A stretch of DNA of 64,000 bases, from assembly GCF_014841125.1 (NCBI RefSeq), contig NZ_JACYTQ010000012.1, positions 1-64,000 on the forward strand, written 5' to 3'. A model generated the notes under the pieces. It had not been told where the DNA came from. It did not search any database and was given only the letters and a program-made list of their open reading frames with translations. This DNA comes from Echinicola arenosa. Lineage in GTDB: Bacteria > Bacteroidota > Bacteroidia > Cytophagales > Cyclobacteriaceae. A program made the translations under genes and the position numbers. Below, in pieces: positions 35,205 through 43,630 of this stretch; position 1 is the first letter of the stretch, and each line of letters begins with the position of its first letter.

Positions 35205-38200
35205 TTAAAATCCAACTTTAACCCCTAGTGAAAATGATTTGGTTCTTGGGTAAAAACCTCTACCATCTATACCTGTATTGAAACCTACATCCTGCAACTC
35301 AGGATCAATACCTGAATATCCTGTAATCGTCAGTAGGTTTCTTCCAGTTGCGTATACTCTTAGGTTCCTCACGTATTCGCTTCGCAGTTTGAAATTGTAG
35401 CCTAAAGTCAGGTTATCCAACTTCACAAAGTTTCCCTTTTCCAAATAGTAGTCTGAATATTGTGGGTCATCATCCAATTCAGCATGGGTCGTAACCGCAC
35501 TTTCTAACAGATTGTTGGGCAACCATCTTTTATTTCCAAAATAAAGATCCTTGGTATTTAAAATATCAAAACCAAACTTACCTCTAAAGAAAAGTGTCAA
35601 GTCAAAATTCTTGTAGGTAAAGGTATTGTTCAATGATGCCATATACTTAGGTACCCCATTTCCGATTATCGTCAAATCTTCTTGGGCCATATCTCCTGCC
35701 CCACCGATAGAGCCATCAGCCTTATAAAATTGCCATTTTCCATCTTCAGTAAAACCAGCAAAGCGTTTTCCATAGAAATTACCAACTATACCACCTTCTT
35801 CTACTCTGATGGCATTACCCAAGTTCCCAGGACTAGGGAGTCCACCATCTTCAATCCACGAAATGGTAAATACATCATTAGAAAGTGAGGTAACCTTATT
35901 TCTTTGAGTATTGGCAGTTAAATCTGCTCTCCAACTGAAATCACTGTTTTGGATAATAGTAGAGGTCAAGTATAATTCTACTCCTTTATTGTTGATACTA
36001 CCTACATTGGTCAATAACGTACTTCTCACGAAAGCAGGTTGCTGAGCCGTGTAATTGTAAAGCAAGTCAACTGTCTCTCTATTATAAAGATCCAAAGAGC
36101 CTCCTAGCTTGTTATTGAAAAGCAAGAAGTCAAAACCTAAGTTCCACTCCCTTTTCTTTTCCCACCTTAAATCTGGATTTGGATTTCTTGCAGCTCCATA
36201 TGTTTGATAAAATATCCCTTCTTGCGGGTAAACACCTCCAGTAGAAAGAGTCACTAAAGAGTTGTAGTTTCCAATCCCCTGGTTACCTGTAACTCCATAT
36301 CCCAAACGAACTTTAAGGTTATTCACGGCAGCACTATTGGCTAAAAACTCCTCTTTGGTCAATTCCCAACCTACTGAAACCGCTGGAAAGTTACCCCACT
36401 TGTGATTGGCACCAAACCTTGATGAACCTTCTCTTCTGATGGTTGCTTGGGCAAAATACTTCTCTTGAAAGGAATAACTAGCCCGCGCAAAAAGAGCGAT
36501 CAATGTATTATCTTCTTTGAAACTGTCCATTCCAGGCCTGGGCAACTGGGTATTATTGATCGCGCTACCCGCACTGAGGTTCCAATCTAAAAATCCGTCA
36601 GTTGTAAAACCATTGTTATTAACATTGAAAGTTTCTGTGGTGAAATACTGATAACTGTAACCACCTATTACATCCAATGAATGATCAGTTCCAAACATTC
36701 TCTTATAGTTTAAGGTAGACTCAAAAGTATTTGTCCATCTTAAATAATTATACTTGGATGCATAACCCATTCCTTGATAATCAGAAGTGGGACGGTTTGC
36801 GAAGTCATTCATCGATTGGTAATACCTGTCATTGTAAGTATCCCTTACATGAGCACCAAAAGCGGAAGCAGTCAAACCATCAATGATTTTCAGGGAAAGA
36901 CGTGCATCTCCTGAGAATGTTTGTTGGTTTCTTTCGCTAATTCTATTGGCATACCTAGAAAGTGGATTGTAGTTGTTATAAGCTTGGGTTTCCACAAACG
37001 ATCCATCTTCATTAAAAATAGGTGCAGTTGGATTCCTCTGAATAGCTTGTTCAAAATCTCCTGTACCCCCACCAAGTAAATTGGCTTTATTGAAGTTGGT
37101 AGCCATATTAGCAGCCAAAGTTAATCGGTCGTTTAGGCCAGTCTGGTTGAAGTTGATCCGGCCTCCAAATTGCCTTCTACTGTTTTCCTTGGCTATGCCT
37201 TCTGCGTCATTAAAATAGAATGAAGCTCTATAACTGGAATTTTCTCCTCCACCTGAGGCAGCAAAATTATGGTATTGACTTAGATTCTGCTTATTTAACA
37301 GCATATCATACAAGTCCGTTGAATGACCTAGGTCATTGACCTCATCGATCAACCCTTGATCAATCAAACCCCTGTATTCATCCGCTGTAAGAAAATCAGG
37401 TTTCTTGTCCACGTATTCTCTCTGGAAATAGGTAGAATAATCAAACTGAGAACGTCCTGATTTCCCTTTTTTAGTTGTAATCAAAATCACCCCGGCATTA
37501 CCTCTGGTACCATAAATGGCCGCCGCAGAACCATCTTTCAATACGTCAAACGACTCAATATCGTCCTGCTGGAGCAAATCCAAACTACCTCCAGGAATCC
37601 CGTCAATTACAATTAAGGGACTTGTTGTTCCTACAATTGAGGTCAACCCTCTCAGTTGAATATCTGTAGACCCATTCGGATTACTTCCTTGGGTTCTGTT
37701 GATATTCAATCCAGCTACTTTACCCTGGATCAATTCCATTGGTGACCTCATTCCGCCTTGGACAAAGTCTTCCTCCCCCACATTGGCCACAGAAGAAGTA
37801 ATCTCACGCTTTTTCTGAGAACCATAACCAATCACGACAAATTCTTCTAATGACTCAGTATCTGATGCCATTTCTATTTTCAAAGTCGATTGGCTCCCTA
37901 CTGGGACATCTTGGCTGGCCATACCTATGAAGCTAAAAACCAAAATCGACTCATTCGATGCCACATTGATGGAAAATTTACCATCAAGATCTGTCACCGT
38001 ACCGTTGGTTGTTCCTTTCTCTAAAATCGACACCCCTGGTAATGGTTCTCCAGATTCGTCTGTTACGACCCCGATAACCTCTTTTGCTGTGATATGAAAA
38101 GGTATTGGAGAATTAGAATCGGATATTTCTTTTCCGATAAATGTCTTTCCTTCTGCAGAAGAGAAAGAACCGACTACGCCTGAGAGAAGCATTAATAAAA

Positions 38201-38276
38201 AGCCTCCTCTTAGTCCCCGAAAGTTTGAAGTGATGTTACCACCAGGCACGGTGGCAACTGGTAACTTTTCGTTCAT
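35205..38276 (-). CDS. SusC-family TonB-dependent glycan importer
   Basis: A 1023-residue outer-membrane channel. After an export signal (hydrophobic LRGGFLLMLLSGVVGSF at about 21-37) comes a carboxypeptidase-regulatory-like domain (IGVVTDESGEPLPGVSILE, about 88-160). A plug domain follows (SVANVGEEDF, GAAAIYGTRG), then the TonB-dependent barrel, which ends in the aromatic C-terminus SLGVKVGF. There is no STN domain, so no FecR-type signalling is expected. The long hydrophilic segment before the signal is unusual. Regulation is probably by the neighbouring LacI protein. Confidence 0.93.
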   Translation of the reverse strand: MNEKLPVATVPGGNITSNFRGLRGGFLLMLLSGVVGSFSSAEGKTFIGKEISDSNSPIPFHITAKEVIGVVTDESGEPLPGVSILEKGTTNGTVTDLDGKFSINVASNESILVFSFIGMASQDVPVGSQSTLKIEMASDTESLEEFVVIGYGSQKKREITSSVANVGEEDFVQGGMRSPMELIQGKVAGLNINRTQGSNPNGSTDIQLRGLTSIVGTTSPLIVIDGIPGGSLDLLQQDDIESFDVLKDGSAAAIYGTRGNAGVILITTKKGKSGRSQFDYSTYFQREYVDKKPDFLTADEYRGLIDQGLIDEVNDLGHSTDLYDMLLNKQNLSQYHNFAASGGGENSSYRASFYFNDAEGIAKENSRRQFGGRINFNQTGLNDRLTLAANMATNFNKANLLGGGTGDFEQAIQRNPTAPIFNEDGSFVETQAYNNYNPLSRYANRISERNQQTFSGDARLSLKIIDGLTASAFGAHVRDTYNDRYYQSMNDFANRPTSDYQGMGYASKYNYLRWTNTFESTLNYKRMFGTDHSLDVIGGYSYQYFTTETFNVNNNGFTTDGFLDWNLSAGSAINNTQLPRPGMDSFKEDNTLIALFARASYSFQEKYFAQATIRREGSSRFGANHKWGNFPAVSVGWELTKEEFLANSAAVNNLKVRLGYGVTGNQGIGNYNSLVTLSTGGVYPQEGIFYQTYGAARNPNPDLRWEKKREWNLGFDFLLFNNKLGGSLDLYNRETVDLLYNYTAQQPAFVRSTLLTNVGSINNKGVELYLTSTIIQNSDFSWRADLTANTQRNKVTSLSNDVFTISWIEDGGLPSPGNLGNAIRVEEGGIVGNFYGKRFAGFTEDGKWQFYKADGSIGGAGDMAQEDLTIIGNGVPKYMASLNNTFTYKNFDLTLFFRGKFGFDILNTKDLYFGNKRWLPNNLLESAVTTHAELDDDPQYSDYYLEKGNFVKLDNLTLGYNFKLRSEYVRNLRVYATGRNLLTITGYSGIDPELQDVGFNTGIDGRGFYPRTKSFSLGVKVGF

Positions 38277-38322
38277 TAAATCTTGGGTTTGGGTTAATAA
38301 TTAATAAACGCTAATTAAAAAG

Positions 38323-38402
38323 TGTATCAAAAGAATACATTTTGTACAATTGTACTAATATGATACAATTAAATCAGCGCGATAAAGCTAAACCCTTTTA
38401 GT
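38323..38402 (-). promoter_or_regulatory. susC upstream region with three palindromic elements
   Basis: The motif AAAGCTAAACCCTTTTAGT at 38384-38402 matches the GH92-operon operator at 18 of 19 bases. Closer to susC are the perfect palindrome GTACAATTGTAC (38344-38355) and the inverted repeat TGTAT-N7-ATACA (38323-38339). No exact TAnnTTTG box is seen at the expected spacing, which suggests a weak or activated promoter. Confidence 0.5.
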
Positions 38403-38770
38403 AAAAATGCAAAACCGATTTAGGAATTTACCTAAATTTAAGCATTGCAAAAAAAGTATTAGGATATACAAATATATATTCAAAAACGTACTTGATCCCT
38501 CCAATTTATCAGGTCACCACAGGTGCCTCTAATTCCGAAATTTTAAATATTATTTTTCATTCCACCTAATAATGAAAATCACCCCATCTCAACAAGCATT
38601 AATTAAACAAACGTTAAACTTATTCTCGTTTTATTAAAAAAATTAAAATCACACCATGAAAAACCCGATTTTTTCTCAAAAAAACATCATTATTTTTTTT
38701 CTATACTTGTATTGTATGCCAACTTTTTTGCTCACATCCAGCATTTATATACTCCTCTATCCTTTAAAAA
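38403..38770. other. AT-rich intergenic region between susC and lacI-type gene
   Basis: No gene is supported. The region is strongly AT-rich. A plus-strand open frame starting at 38656 runs through the lacI terminator and into the lacI gene and has an oddly hydrophobic, biased composition, so I reject it. The promoter of susC probably begins here. Confidence 0.4.
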
Positions 38771-38771
38771 C

Positions 38772-38808
38772 AAAAATCCCAGAACCATTAAATGGTTCTG
38801 GGATTTTT
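38772..38808 (-). terminator. Terminator after the LacI-type gene
   Basis: AAAAATCCCAGAACCA (38772-38787) pairs perfectly over 16 bp with TGGTTCTGGGATTTTT (38793-38808) around TTAAA. On the minus strand it lies 51 bases past the regulator stop and ends in a T-run. Confidence 0.88.
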
Positions 38809-38858
38809 CAAAGCCTATACCTATTTCTGAGTAAAAGAATCTTTAAACAATTATACTC

Positions 38859-39899
38859 TTATCCAGCACTTCGGTTTTTGTTGGAGGACTCTCTTTCCTT
38901 TAATGAGGCCTGAAGAACTATTTTTGTGGCTGATCTTTCTTCTTGTTCCGTATTGATAAGTTTAAACATGGACTGAATCAACCCCTGAGCAATTTCATCC
39001 TTTGGTTGAACAATACTGGTAACTGATGGTGTATTGAATTTAAAAAATTCGTTATCATCGAAGGCTATCACCGACAAATCATCCGGGATTTTGATTTTCA
39101 ACTGCTTCAACACCTGCATTCCTTTCATGGCTAAATAGTTAGTTGCAAAAAACACAGCCTCCAAATCGCGGTTACTCTTAAAATAGTCTTCCATCACTTC
39201 CTCGGTTTGCTGGGATGAATAAGTGTCAAATGGAATTTTTAGAATCCTTTCTTTTTGGTTTTCAGCCTTACACATCTCTTCATAAGCTTCACGACGATCG
39301 TGCATCTGTGATTGATCTGAATCAATGGTAACAAAACCGATTTCCTTCAAACCATTTTTCAAAAAGAGATCTAGCCCTTGCTTGGCTCCTTGGTAATTAT
39401 CTATGACTACATAACTGCAGTCCACCTCTGGAATATACCTGTCAAATAAAATCAGCGGGTTTCTGTCTTTAGACAATTCCTCAATAAGATTGATATCCAT
39501 TCCAACGGGAGGAGTAAGAATGTATCCATCTACTTGAAGGTCTCGGAACATACTCAACAAGCCAATCGTTTTCTCAGGGTCATTATTGGTACTGGTGTAA
39601 ATAATTTTGTAACCATCCAAAAAAGCCCTATCCTCAATCATTTTAGCAATGGTGGCAAAGAAGGGGTTAGAAATATCCTCTACCATAAAAACAATGATGT
39701 TTGATTTTCCCGTTCGAAGACTCTTTGCCAACTGACTGGGCCGATAGCCTATCTTTTTGACATAAGCTTGAACTTTATCAATGAGTTTCTGACTTATTCT
39801 ATTTTCCTCTGCCTTACCATTAAGTACAAATGAAACAGTAGTCACAGAAATATTTAGCTCCTTGGCTATTGCTTTTATCGAGTGTTTTTTTCTTTGCAT
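38859..39899 (-). CDS. LacI-family transcriptional regulator
   Basis: A 346-residue DNA-binding protein. The HTH at about residues 7-30 (IKAIAKELNISVTTVSFVLNG) is the LacI/GalR type, followed by the hinge region (RPSQLAKSLRTGKSN) and a periplasmic-binding-protein-like sugar domain. It is the gene directly upstream of susC on the same strand but has its own terminator. A -7 box (TATATTTG, minus strand 39967-39960) lies about 60 bases before the start. It probably senses mannose, a mannoside or a sugar phosphate and controls susCD and the GH92 operon; the shared 19-bp motif is the likely operator, although it lacks the usual central CG. Confidence 0.9.
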   Translation of the reverse strand: MQRKKHSIKAIAKELNISVTTVSFVLNGKAEENRISQKLIDKVQAYVKKIGYRPSQLAKSLRTGKSNIIVFMVEDISNPFFATIAKMIEDRAFLDGYKIIYTSTNNDPEKTIGLLSMFRDLQVDGYILTPPVGMDINLIEELSKDRNPLILFDRYIPEVDCSYVVIDNYQGAKQGLDLFLKNGLKEIGFVTIDSDQSQMHDRREAYEEMCKAENQKERILKIPFDTYSSQQTEEVMEDYFKSNRDLEAVFFATNYLAMKGMQVLKQLKIKIPDDLSVIAFDDNEFFKFNTPSVTSIVQPKDEIAQGLIQSMFKLINTEQEERSATKIVLQASLKERESSNKNRSAG

Positions 39900-40363
39900 T
39901 ATGTGAGATTGAGCTTAAGAATCGGCTTTGGATCATTGCCTGCATTTTTCGCTAAATACCAAATATAATCTATTTTCTTAAAATTTAAAGACAGAGATGA
40001 GCCTATTCCTTTAAACACATAGGAATGTAAGAAGTCATGTTCCTTTTTTAATTCTTCCTGATCAAAATTAGCTTTCAAATAATTTCAAAGATTCGAAATC
40101 TCCATTTCTCTTTCGTTTTCAGGAATCAATAAAAATATTTCTCCAGAAAAAAACATCTCAATTCTCAGTGTTAAAACAATTTAGTCATTTTAAAATTAAA
40201 CGCAATGATTCTTTTAATTCAAATTTGGAACGGTTTTCGCTAAATCAACTAATATATCAAATTACTCAAATAAAGTTGACTAAGTAATTGGGTAAACAGA
40301 AAGACAAAGTGAACCAACCGATAAATATCTCGTTGTAAAATTCAAAACTAAACCACACTGAAG
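39900..40363. other. Intergenic region between divergent LacI and DUF6600 genes
   Basis: No gene seen in 464 bases. The left end holds the likely LacI promoter. A small inverted repeat AGATT-CGA-AATCT is at 40089-40101. Otherwise the DNA is AT-rich without clear structure. Confidence 0.5.
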
Positions 40364-41689
40364 ATGAAAAAGGAAAAATTAACAAAATGGTTGGGAGTCA
40401 CCCTGATTATGTGGTTGGCGATTACACTTGTAAACCCTAAAAACGCCAAAGCAGACACTCCAGTCGGAGTATCTTTTCAAGTATTTTATGATGAATTAGC
40501 TCCTTATGGAGACTGGGTAGAAGATTCCAGATACGGCTATATTTGGCTCCCTTATGCCGATAGAAATTTCCACCCATATAACTCCAATGGACACTGGGTA
40601 ATGACAGAGTATGGCAATACCTGGGTGTCTTATTACGATTGGGGCTGGGCACCTTTTCACTACGGAAGATGGTTCTACGATGAATACTATGGTTGGGCCT
40701 GGGTTCCAGGATACGAATGGGGACCTGCCTGGGTAAACTGGAGAACAGGAGGAGGCTACTACGGCTGGGCACCAATGACACCAGGCTTTTCAGTAAGTGT
40801 AAATATTGGAATCCCGAGTTTCCACTGGGTCTTTGTCCCTCAAAGAAGATTTACCCACAGGCATGTTTACAGATATTGTGCTCCTAGAAGAAATGTTGTT
40901 AACATCTACAATCGAACTACTATAATTAACAATACAGTAGTATACAACAGAAACAGGTATATCTCCGGCCCTAGCAGAAGAGATGTGGAGAGATACAGCA
41001 GAGGAAGAGTACCTGTATATAAGGTTAACAGTAGTCAAAAACCAGGAAAAGCCAATGTATCGAGAAGTTCGTTGAATGTATATCGTCCTGATGTAAGAGT
41101 AGCTAGAAATGACAGGAGCAATAATGCTAAACCAAGAACAATAACTTCCCCTGAAAGGGCAAGGTCGAGCAGAGCCGCCATTAGTGGAAGGAACAGTAGT
41201 TCCAACTCTAGAGGGAATGTCAGTGCACCCAGAAACAACAGCAGATCCAATACAGTTACCTCCGGAAGACAAACCAATGTCAACCAACCTTCTAGGACCG
41301 CGCGTCCTGCAGGCACTTATAATGGCAGTGGCAGAAGCTCCACTGGCTATTCTAGAGGACAGAAGGTCACTAAAACCCAACCTTATGGCAACAGAAACCA
41401 AAGCGGGTCATATTCTAAGAATGCTGAAATAAAAAGGCAAAACCGACCTGTAGAGAACAGGGCAAAACCAACTGATGTACACGTAAAGTCTTCAAAGGAG
41501 GTGAAGCAAAGCAGAGTAAGCAGACCTAGTCAACCTGCTAACAGACAAGTTCGCCGACCAAGCAATAGTTCAAACAATAGAAGCACATCGACAGTTAAAA
41601 GAAGTAGTACTTCTACCAATAAAAGCAGAAGCTCATCAAACAGTGCTTCATCAAGGAGTTCAAATAGCAGATCCAGAGGAAACAACTGA
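40364..41689 (+). CDS. Exported DUF6600-like protein with Ser/Arg/Asn-rich tail
   Basis: A 441-residue exported protein (signal peptide to about residue 31, NAKADTP). Residues 35-165 are full of Trp/Tyr/Gly repeats (YGDWVEDSRYGYIW, YDWGWAPFHYGRW, YYGWAWVPGYEWG), the pattern of DUF6600 proteins. Residues 200-441 are low-complexity, basic and rich in Ser, Arg and Asn, probably disordered and possibly cell-wall, nucleic-acid or polyanion binding. No function is established. It stands alone between the PUL and a receiver-like gene and has a good terminator. Confidence 0.78.
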   Translation: MKKEKLTKWLGVTLIMWLAITLVNPKNAKADTPVGVSFQVFYDELAPYGDWVEDSRYGYIWLPYADRNFHPYNSNGHWVMTEYGNTWVSYYDWGWAPFHYGRWFYDEYYGWAWVPGYEWGPAWVNWRTGGGYYGWAPMTPGFSVSVNIGIPSFHWVFVPQRRFTHRHVYRYCAPRRNVVNIYNRTTIINNTVVYNRNRYISGPSRRDVERYSRGRVPVYKVNSSQKPGKANVSRSSLNVYRPDVRVARNDRSNNAKPRTITSPERARSSRAAISGRNSSSNSRGNVSAPRNNSRSNTVTSGRQTNVNQPSRTARPAGTYNGSGRSSTGYSRGQKVTKTQPYGNRNQSGSYSKNAEIKRQNRPVENRAKPTDVHVKSSKEVKQSRVSRPSQPANRQVRRPSNSSNNRSTSTVKRSSTSTNKSRSSSNSASSRSSNSRSRGNN

Positions 41690-41729
41690 TGAAAAGAGAT
41701 TAAGATTTAATGTTAGGTGATAGATTACT

Positions 41730-41763
41730 AAAAGCATGGTTGGGGGTCTGACCATGCTTTTTT
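41730..41763 (+). terminator. Terminator after the DUF6600-like gene
   Basis: AAAAGCATGGT (41730-41740) pairs with ACCATGCTTTT (41751-41761) around a 10-base loop, with further T bases. The next gene converges from the right and may also use it. Confidence 0.8.
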
Positions 41764-41777
41764 CTTGAAATTCTGAT

Positions 41778-42143
41778 TTAAGAAATCCCTTTCTCACTTA
41801 GGACTTGCATTACTTTAGCCATTAAGCCCTTATATGTAAAAGGTATTCCTATTACACTTTGAGAAAATCTAGGACACAACATAGTTAAATTAATATTATT
41901 CGAAATACTCCCTGAGAGAAACAATACTTTCGCACTATATTTTTCTTCTATATCCTTAAATTTTTTCAAACAAGCTAAATCATCTGAAATATCGCCTTCC
42001 GAAATTATTAAATCTATTTTAAAGGCCTCTTTACTGGGAATAGTCTGATTGAGTTCAAAAACCTCCATTCCTCCAAGGCGCAGCATTTCAGCCACATTGT
42101 TTGCAAGTGGACTGTAACTGCTCATTACAGCAATTTTTGACAT
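41778..42143 (-). CDS. Small receiver-like protein, probably not phosphorylated
   Basis: A 121-residue soluble protein whose pattern of strands and helices resembles a CheY-like receiver (KIAVMSSY, LIISEGD, AKVLFLSGS, GIPFTYKGLMAKVMQVL). The acidic pocket at the first strand is missing (MSSYS instead of DD/ED), and the switch Lys is not evident, so phosphorylation is unlikely. It could be an inactive receiver used for protein binding. It lies alone on the minus strand between two terminators or gaps. Confidence 0.55.
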   Translation of the reverse strand: MSKIAVMSSYSPLANNVAEMLRLGGMEVFELNQTIPSKEAFKIDLIISEGDISDDLACLKKFKDIEEKYSAKVLFLSGSISNNINLTMLCPRFSQSVIGIPFTYKGLMAKVMQVLSEKGIS

Positions 42144-42444
42144 AACTAAAAGTGGTTCAATTTAAATAAAAACTCCTATATTGTTGAATATGATTAACTT
42201 CACTAAGTTCGCAATTAAATCCATCCAAAAAAATATGACTTTTATCATGTCTTTTTTGAAATAAACCAACAAACAGTATTTAGCATGCCTGAATCTTTCT
42301 ATTTCATCAGTTACACAATTTTCAATCTAATCCTGACAATTTACAATTCCCCCATCTTAATCCAAGTCACAGACTATCAGCACTAAATATTGAGAATAAC
42401 CCCTATTTCAATTATAGAAGGCACAAATCTTAAGAGGAAAACCA
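42144..42444. other. Intergenic region upstream of the histone-like gene
   Basis: About 300 bases without a supported gene, AT-rich, with no strong repeat. It should contain the promoter of the receiver-like gene on the minus strand. Confidence 0.4.
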
Positions 42445-42473
42445 TTGAAAACTAAATAAACTCCCTATATTCA
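42445..42473 (+). promoter_or_regulatory. Candidate promoter of the histone-like gene
   Basis: TTG (42445-42447), an 18-base spacer and TATATTCA (42466-42473) resemble the Bacteroidota -33/-7 pair. The predicted start near 42480 gives a 30-base leader, suiting a strongly expressed small gene. Confidence 0.45.
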
Positions 42474-42509
42474 CGTTTTTAAATAGCATAAACTTAAATA
42501 TTTAACACT

Positions 42510-42689
42510 ATGAGCAGATTCACAGAAGTAAAGGATTTGGTAGCTTCTTTGGAAGAAGATTTTGAAAAATTCTACGAAAAGGGTAATAAAGCAGCTGGTA
42601 CTCGTGTAAGAAACGGTATGCAGGAAATCAAAAACCTAGCTCAGGACATCAGAAAAGAAATCACTGAGATCAAAAACTCTAGCAAATAA
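42510..42689 (+). CDS. Histone H1-like (Hc1-type) DNA-binding protein
   Basis: A 59-residue protein, MSRFTEVKDLVASLEEDFEK followed by FYEKGNKAAGTRVRNGMQEI and a Lys-rich end. It matches the short Bacteroidota relatives of chlamydial histone Hc1, which bind and compact DNA in the nucleoid. It consists of two amphipathic helices joined by the basic segment KGNKAAGTRVRNG. The gene is separate, with its own promoter-like sequence and a very good terminator, consistent with high expression. Confidence 0.85.
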   Translation: MSRFTEVKDLVASLEEDFEKFYEKGNKAAGTRVRNGMQEIKNLAQDIRKEITEIKNSSK

Positions 42690-42736
42690 GAGAATTGATA
42701 CGCAACTGAAAGGTTAAAAAAATTACCTTTTCAAGA

Positions 42737-42778
42737 AATAAAATAGCCACTTCCAATATTGGGAGTGGCTATTTTATT
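42737..42778. terminator. Bidirectional terminator between histone-like gene and DUF1080 gene
   Basis: AATAAAATAGCCACT (42737-42751) pairs perfectly with AGTGGCTATTTTATT (42764-42778); CC and GG extend the stem after one mismatch. A/T runs on both sides serve both convergent genes. Confidence 0.88.
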
Positions 42779-42798
42779 AATAGGATTTGATGTCGTGC

Positions 42799-43482
42799 TT
42801 ACAACTCTTTTATCCAAATGTTTTTAAACTTCACCACTGAGCCATGCCCCAAAAAACCAATATGGCCTTTTTCTCTCAATAGCCCAGGATGATCCTTTCC
42901 GTCCTTTGTTCCATTTTTGCTTGCTTTTTTAATATCTCCGTTAACTATAGTATGGCCATTTAAGATTACTTTAACCTTATTTCCTTTGACGATTACTTCC
43001 TCAGAGTTCCACTCCCCTACGGGCTTTAAAAAGCCTCTCTTAGCAGCTATAACCCCATATACAGAGCCATGGTATTGGTACTCATGCAGATTCGCATATT
43101 TTTCAGCTGTATTATCTAATATTTGTAATTCCATCCCTACATAAGCAGCATCTCCTTTTAATGGAGCCCGGATTCCCAAACCATTATTTGCTCCCGGAGT
43201 AAGCTGAAAGTCAAACTTGAAATGAAAGTCCTCGTATTCTTTTTCAGTAAATAAATTGCCCTGTCCCCCACGATCCGGCCGAATAACTAATACACCATCC
43301 TCCACGACATAATCCGTCTTATTACCAACCCAACCACTCAGGTCTTTACCATTAAATAATTCTAAAAAACCCTCAGAGTCGGATTGGGCATTGACTATTG
43401 TCCACTGAAAGCCCAATAACAGCCCGGTCACCATGGCCACCAGCCTGATTCTTTTTTGATATGTCTTTTGCTGTGTTTTCAT
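42799..43482 (-). CDS. DUF1080 (3-keto-disaccharide hydrolase-like) exported protein
   Basis: A 227-residue periplasmic protein with a signal peptide (to about residue 32, VNAQS) and one beta-jelly-roll domain: FLELFNGKDLSGWVG, DFQLTPGANNGLGIR, and GHIGFLGHGSVVKFKNIWIKEL. DUF1080 domains are linked to hydrolysis of 3-keto-glycosides and to glycan binding. It follows the second susD gene on the same strand but is separated from it by two hairpins, so expression may be uncoupled. Confidence 0.85.
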   Translation of the reverse strand: MKTQQKTYQKRIRLVAMVTGLLLGFQWTIVNAQSDSEGFLELFNGKDLSGWVGNKTDYVVEDGVLVIRPDRGGQGNLFTEKEYEDFHFKFDFQLTPGANNGLGIRAPLKGDAAYVGMELQILDNTAEKYANLHEYQYHGSVYGVIAAKRGFLKPVGEWNSEEVIVKGNKVKVILNGHTIVNGDIKKASKNGTKDGKDHPGLLREKGHIGFLGHGSVVKFKNIWIKEL

Positions 43483-43542
43483 TGAAATGTTCTATCTAAA
43501 TTTTAAAGTTTTTCAAATTAACCCATATTTCAGTTGGGATAA

Positions 43543-43597
43543 AAAAGCCCTACATAAATAGGGCTTTTAAATAAGGCTGAAAGTAATATTTCAGCCT
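43543..43597 (-). terminator. Two tandem hairpins between susD and the DUF1080 gene
   Basis: AAAAGCCCTA/TAGGGCTTTT (43543-43552/43559-43568) and AGGCTGAAA/TTTCAGCCT (43574-43582/43589-43597) are both perfect stems with short loops. Read on the minus strand they follow the susD stop, the outer one with a T-run, and probably end or thin the susCD transcript. Confidence 0.75.
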
Positions 43598-43630
43598 CAT
43601 AAATATCCAACTGCTTATTTCACCATTTGG

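Noticed and set aside
38656-38913. Plus-strand open frame of 85 codons between susC and the LacI gene
   Set aside because: It contains the strong lacI terminator, overlaps the end of the lacI gene on the other strand and has a biased hydrophobic composition.
40790-41401. Long minus-strand open frame of 203 codons opposite the DUF6600-like gene
   Set aside because: It is the mirror of a low-complexity Ser/Arg/Asn coding region, which often leaves long antisense frames.
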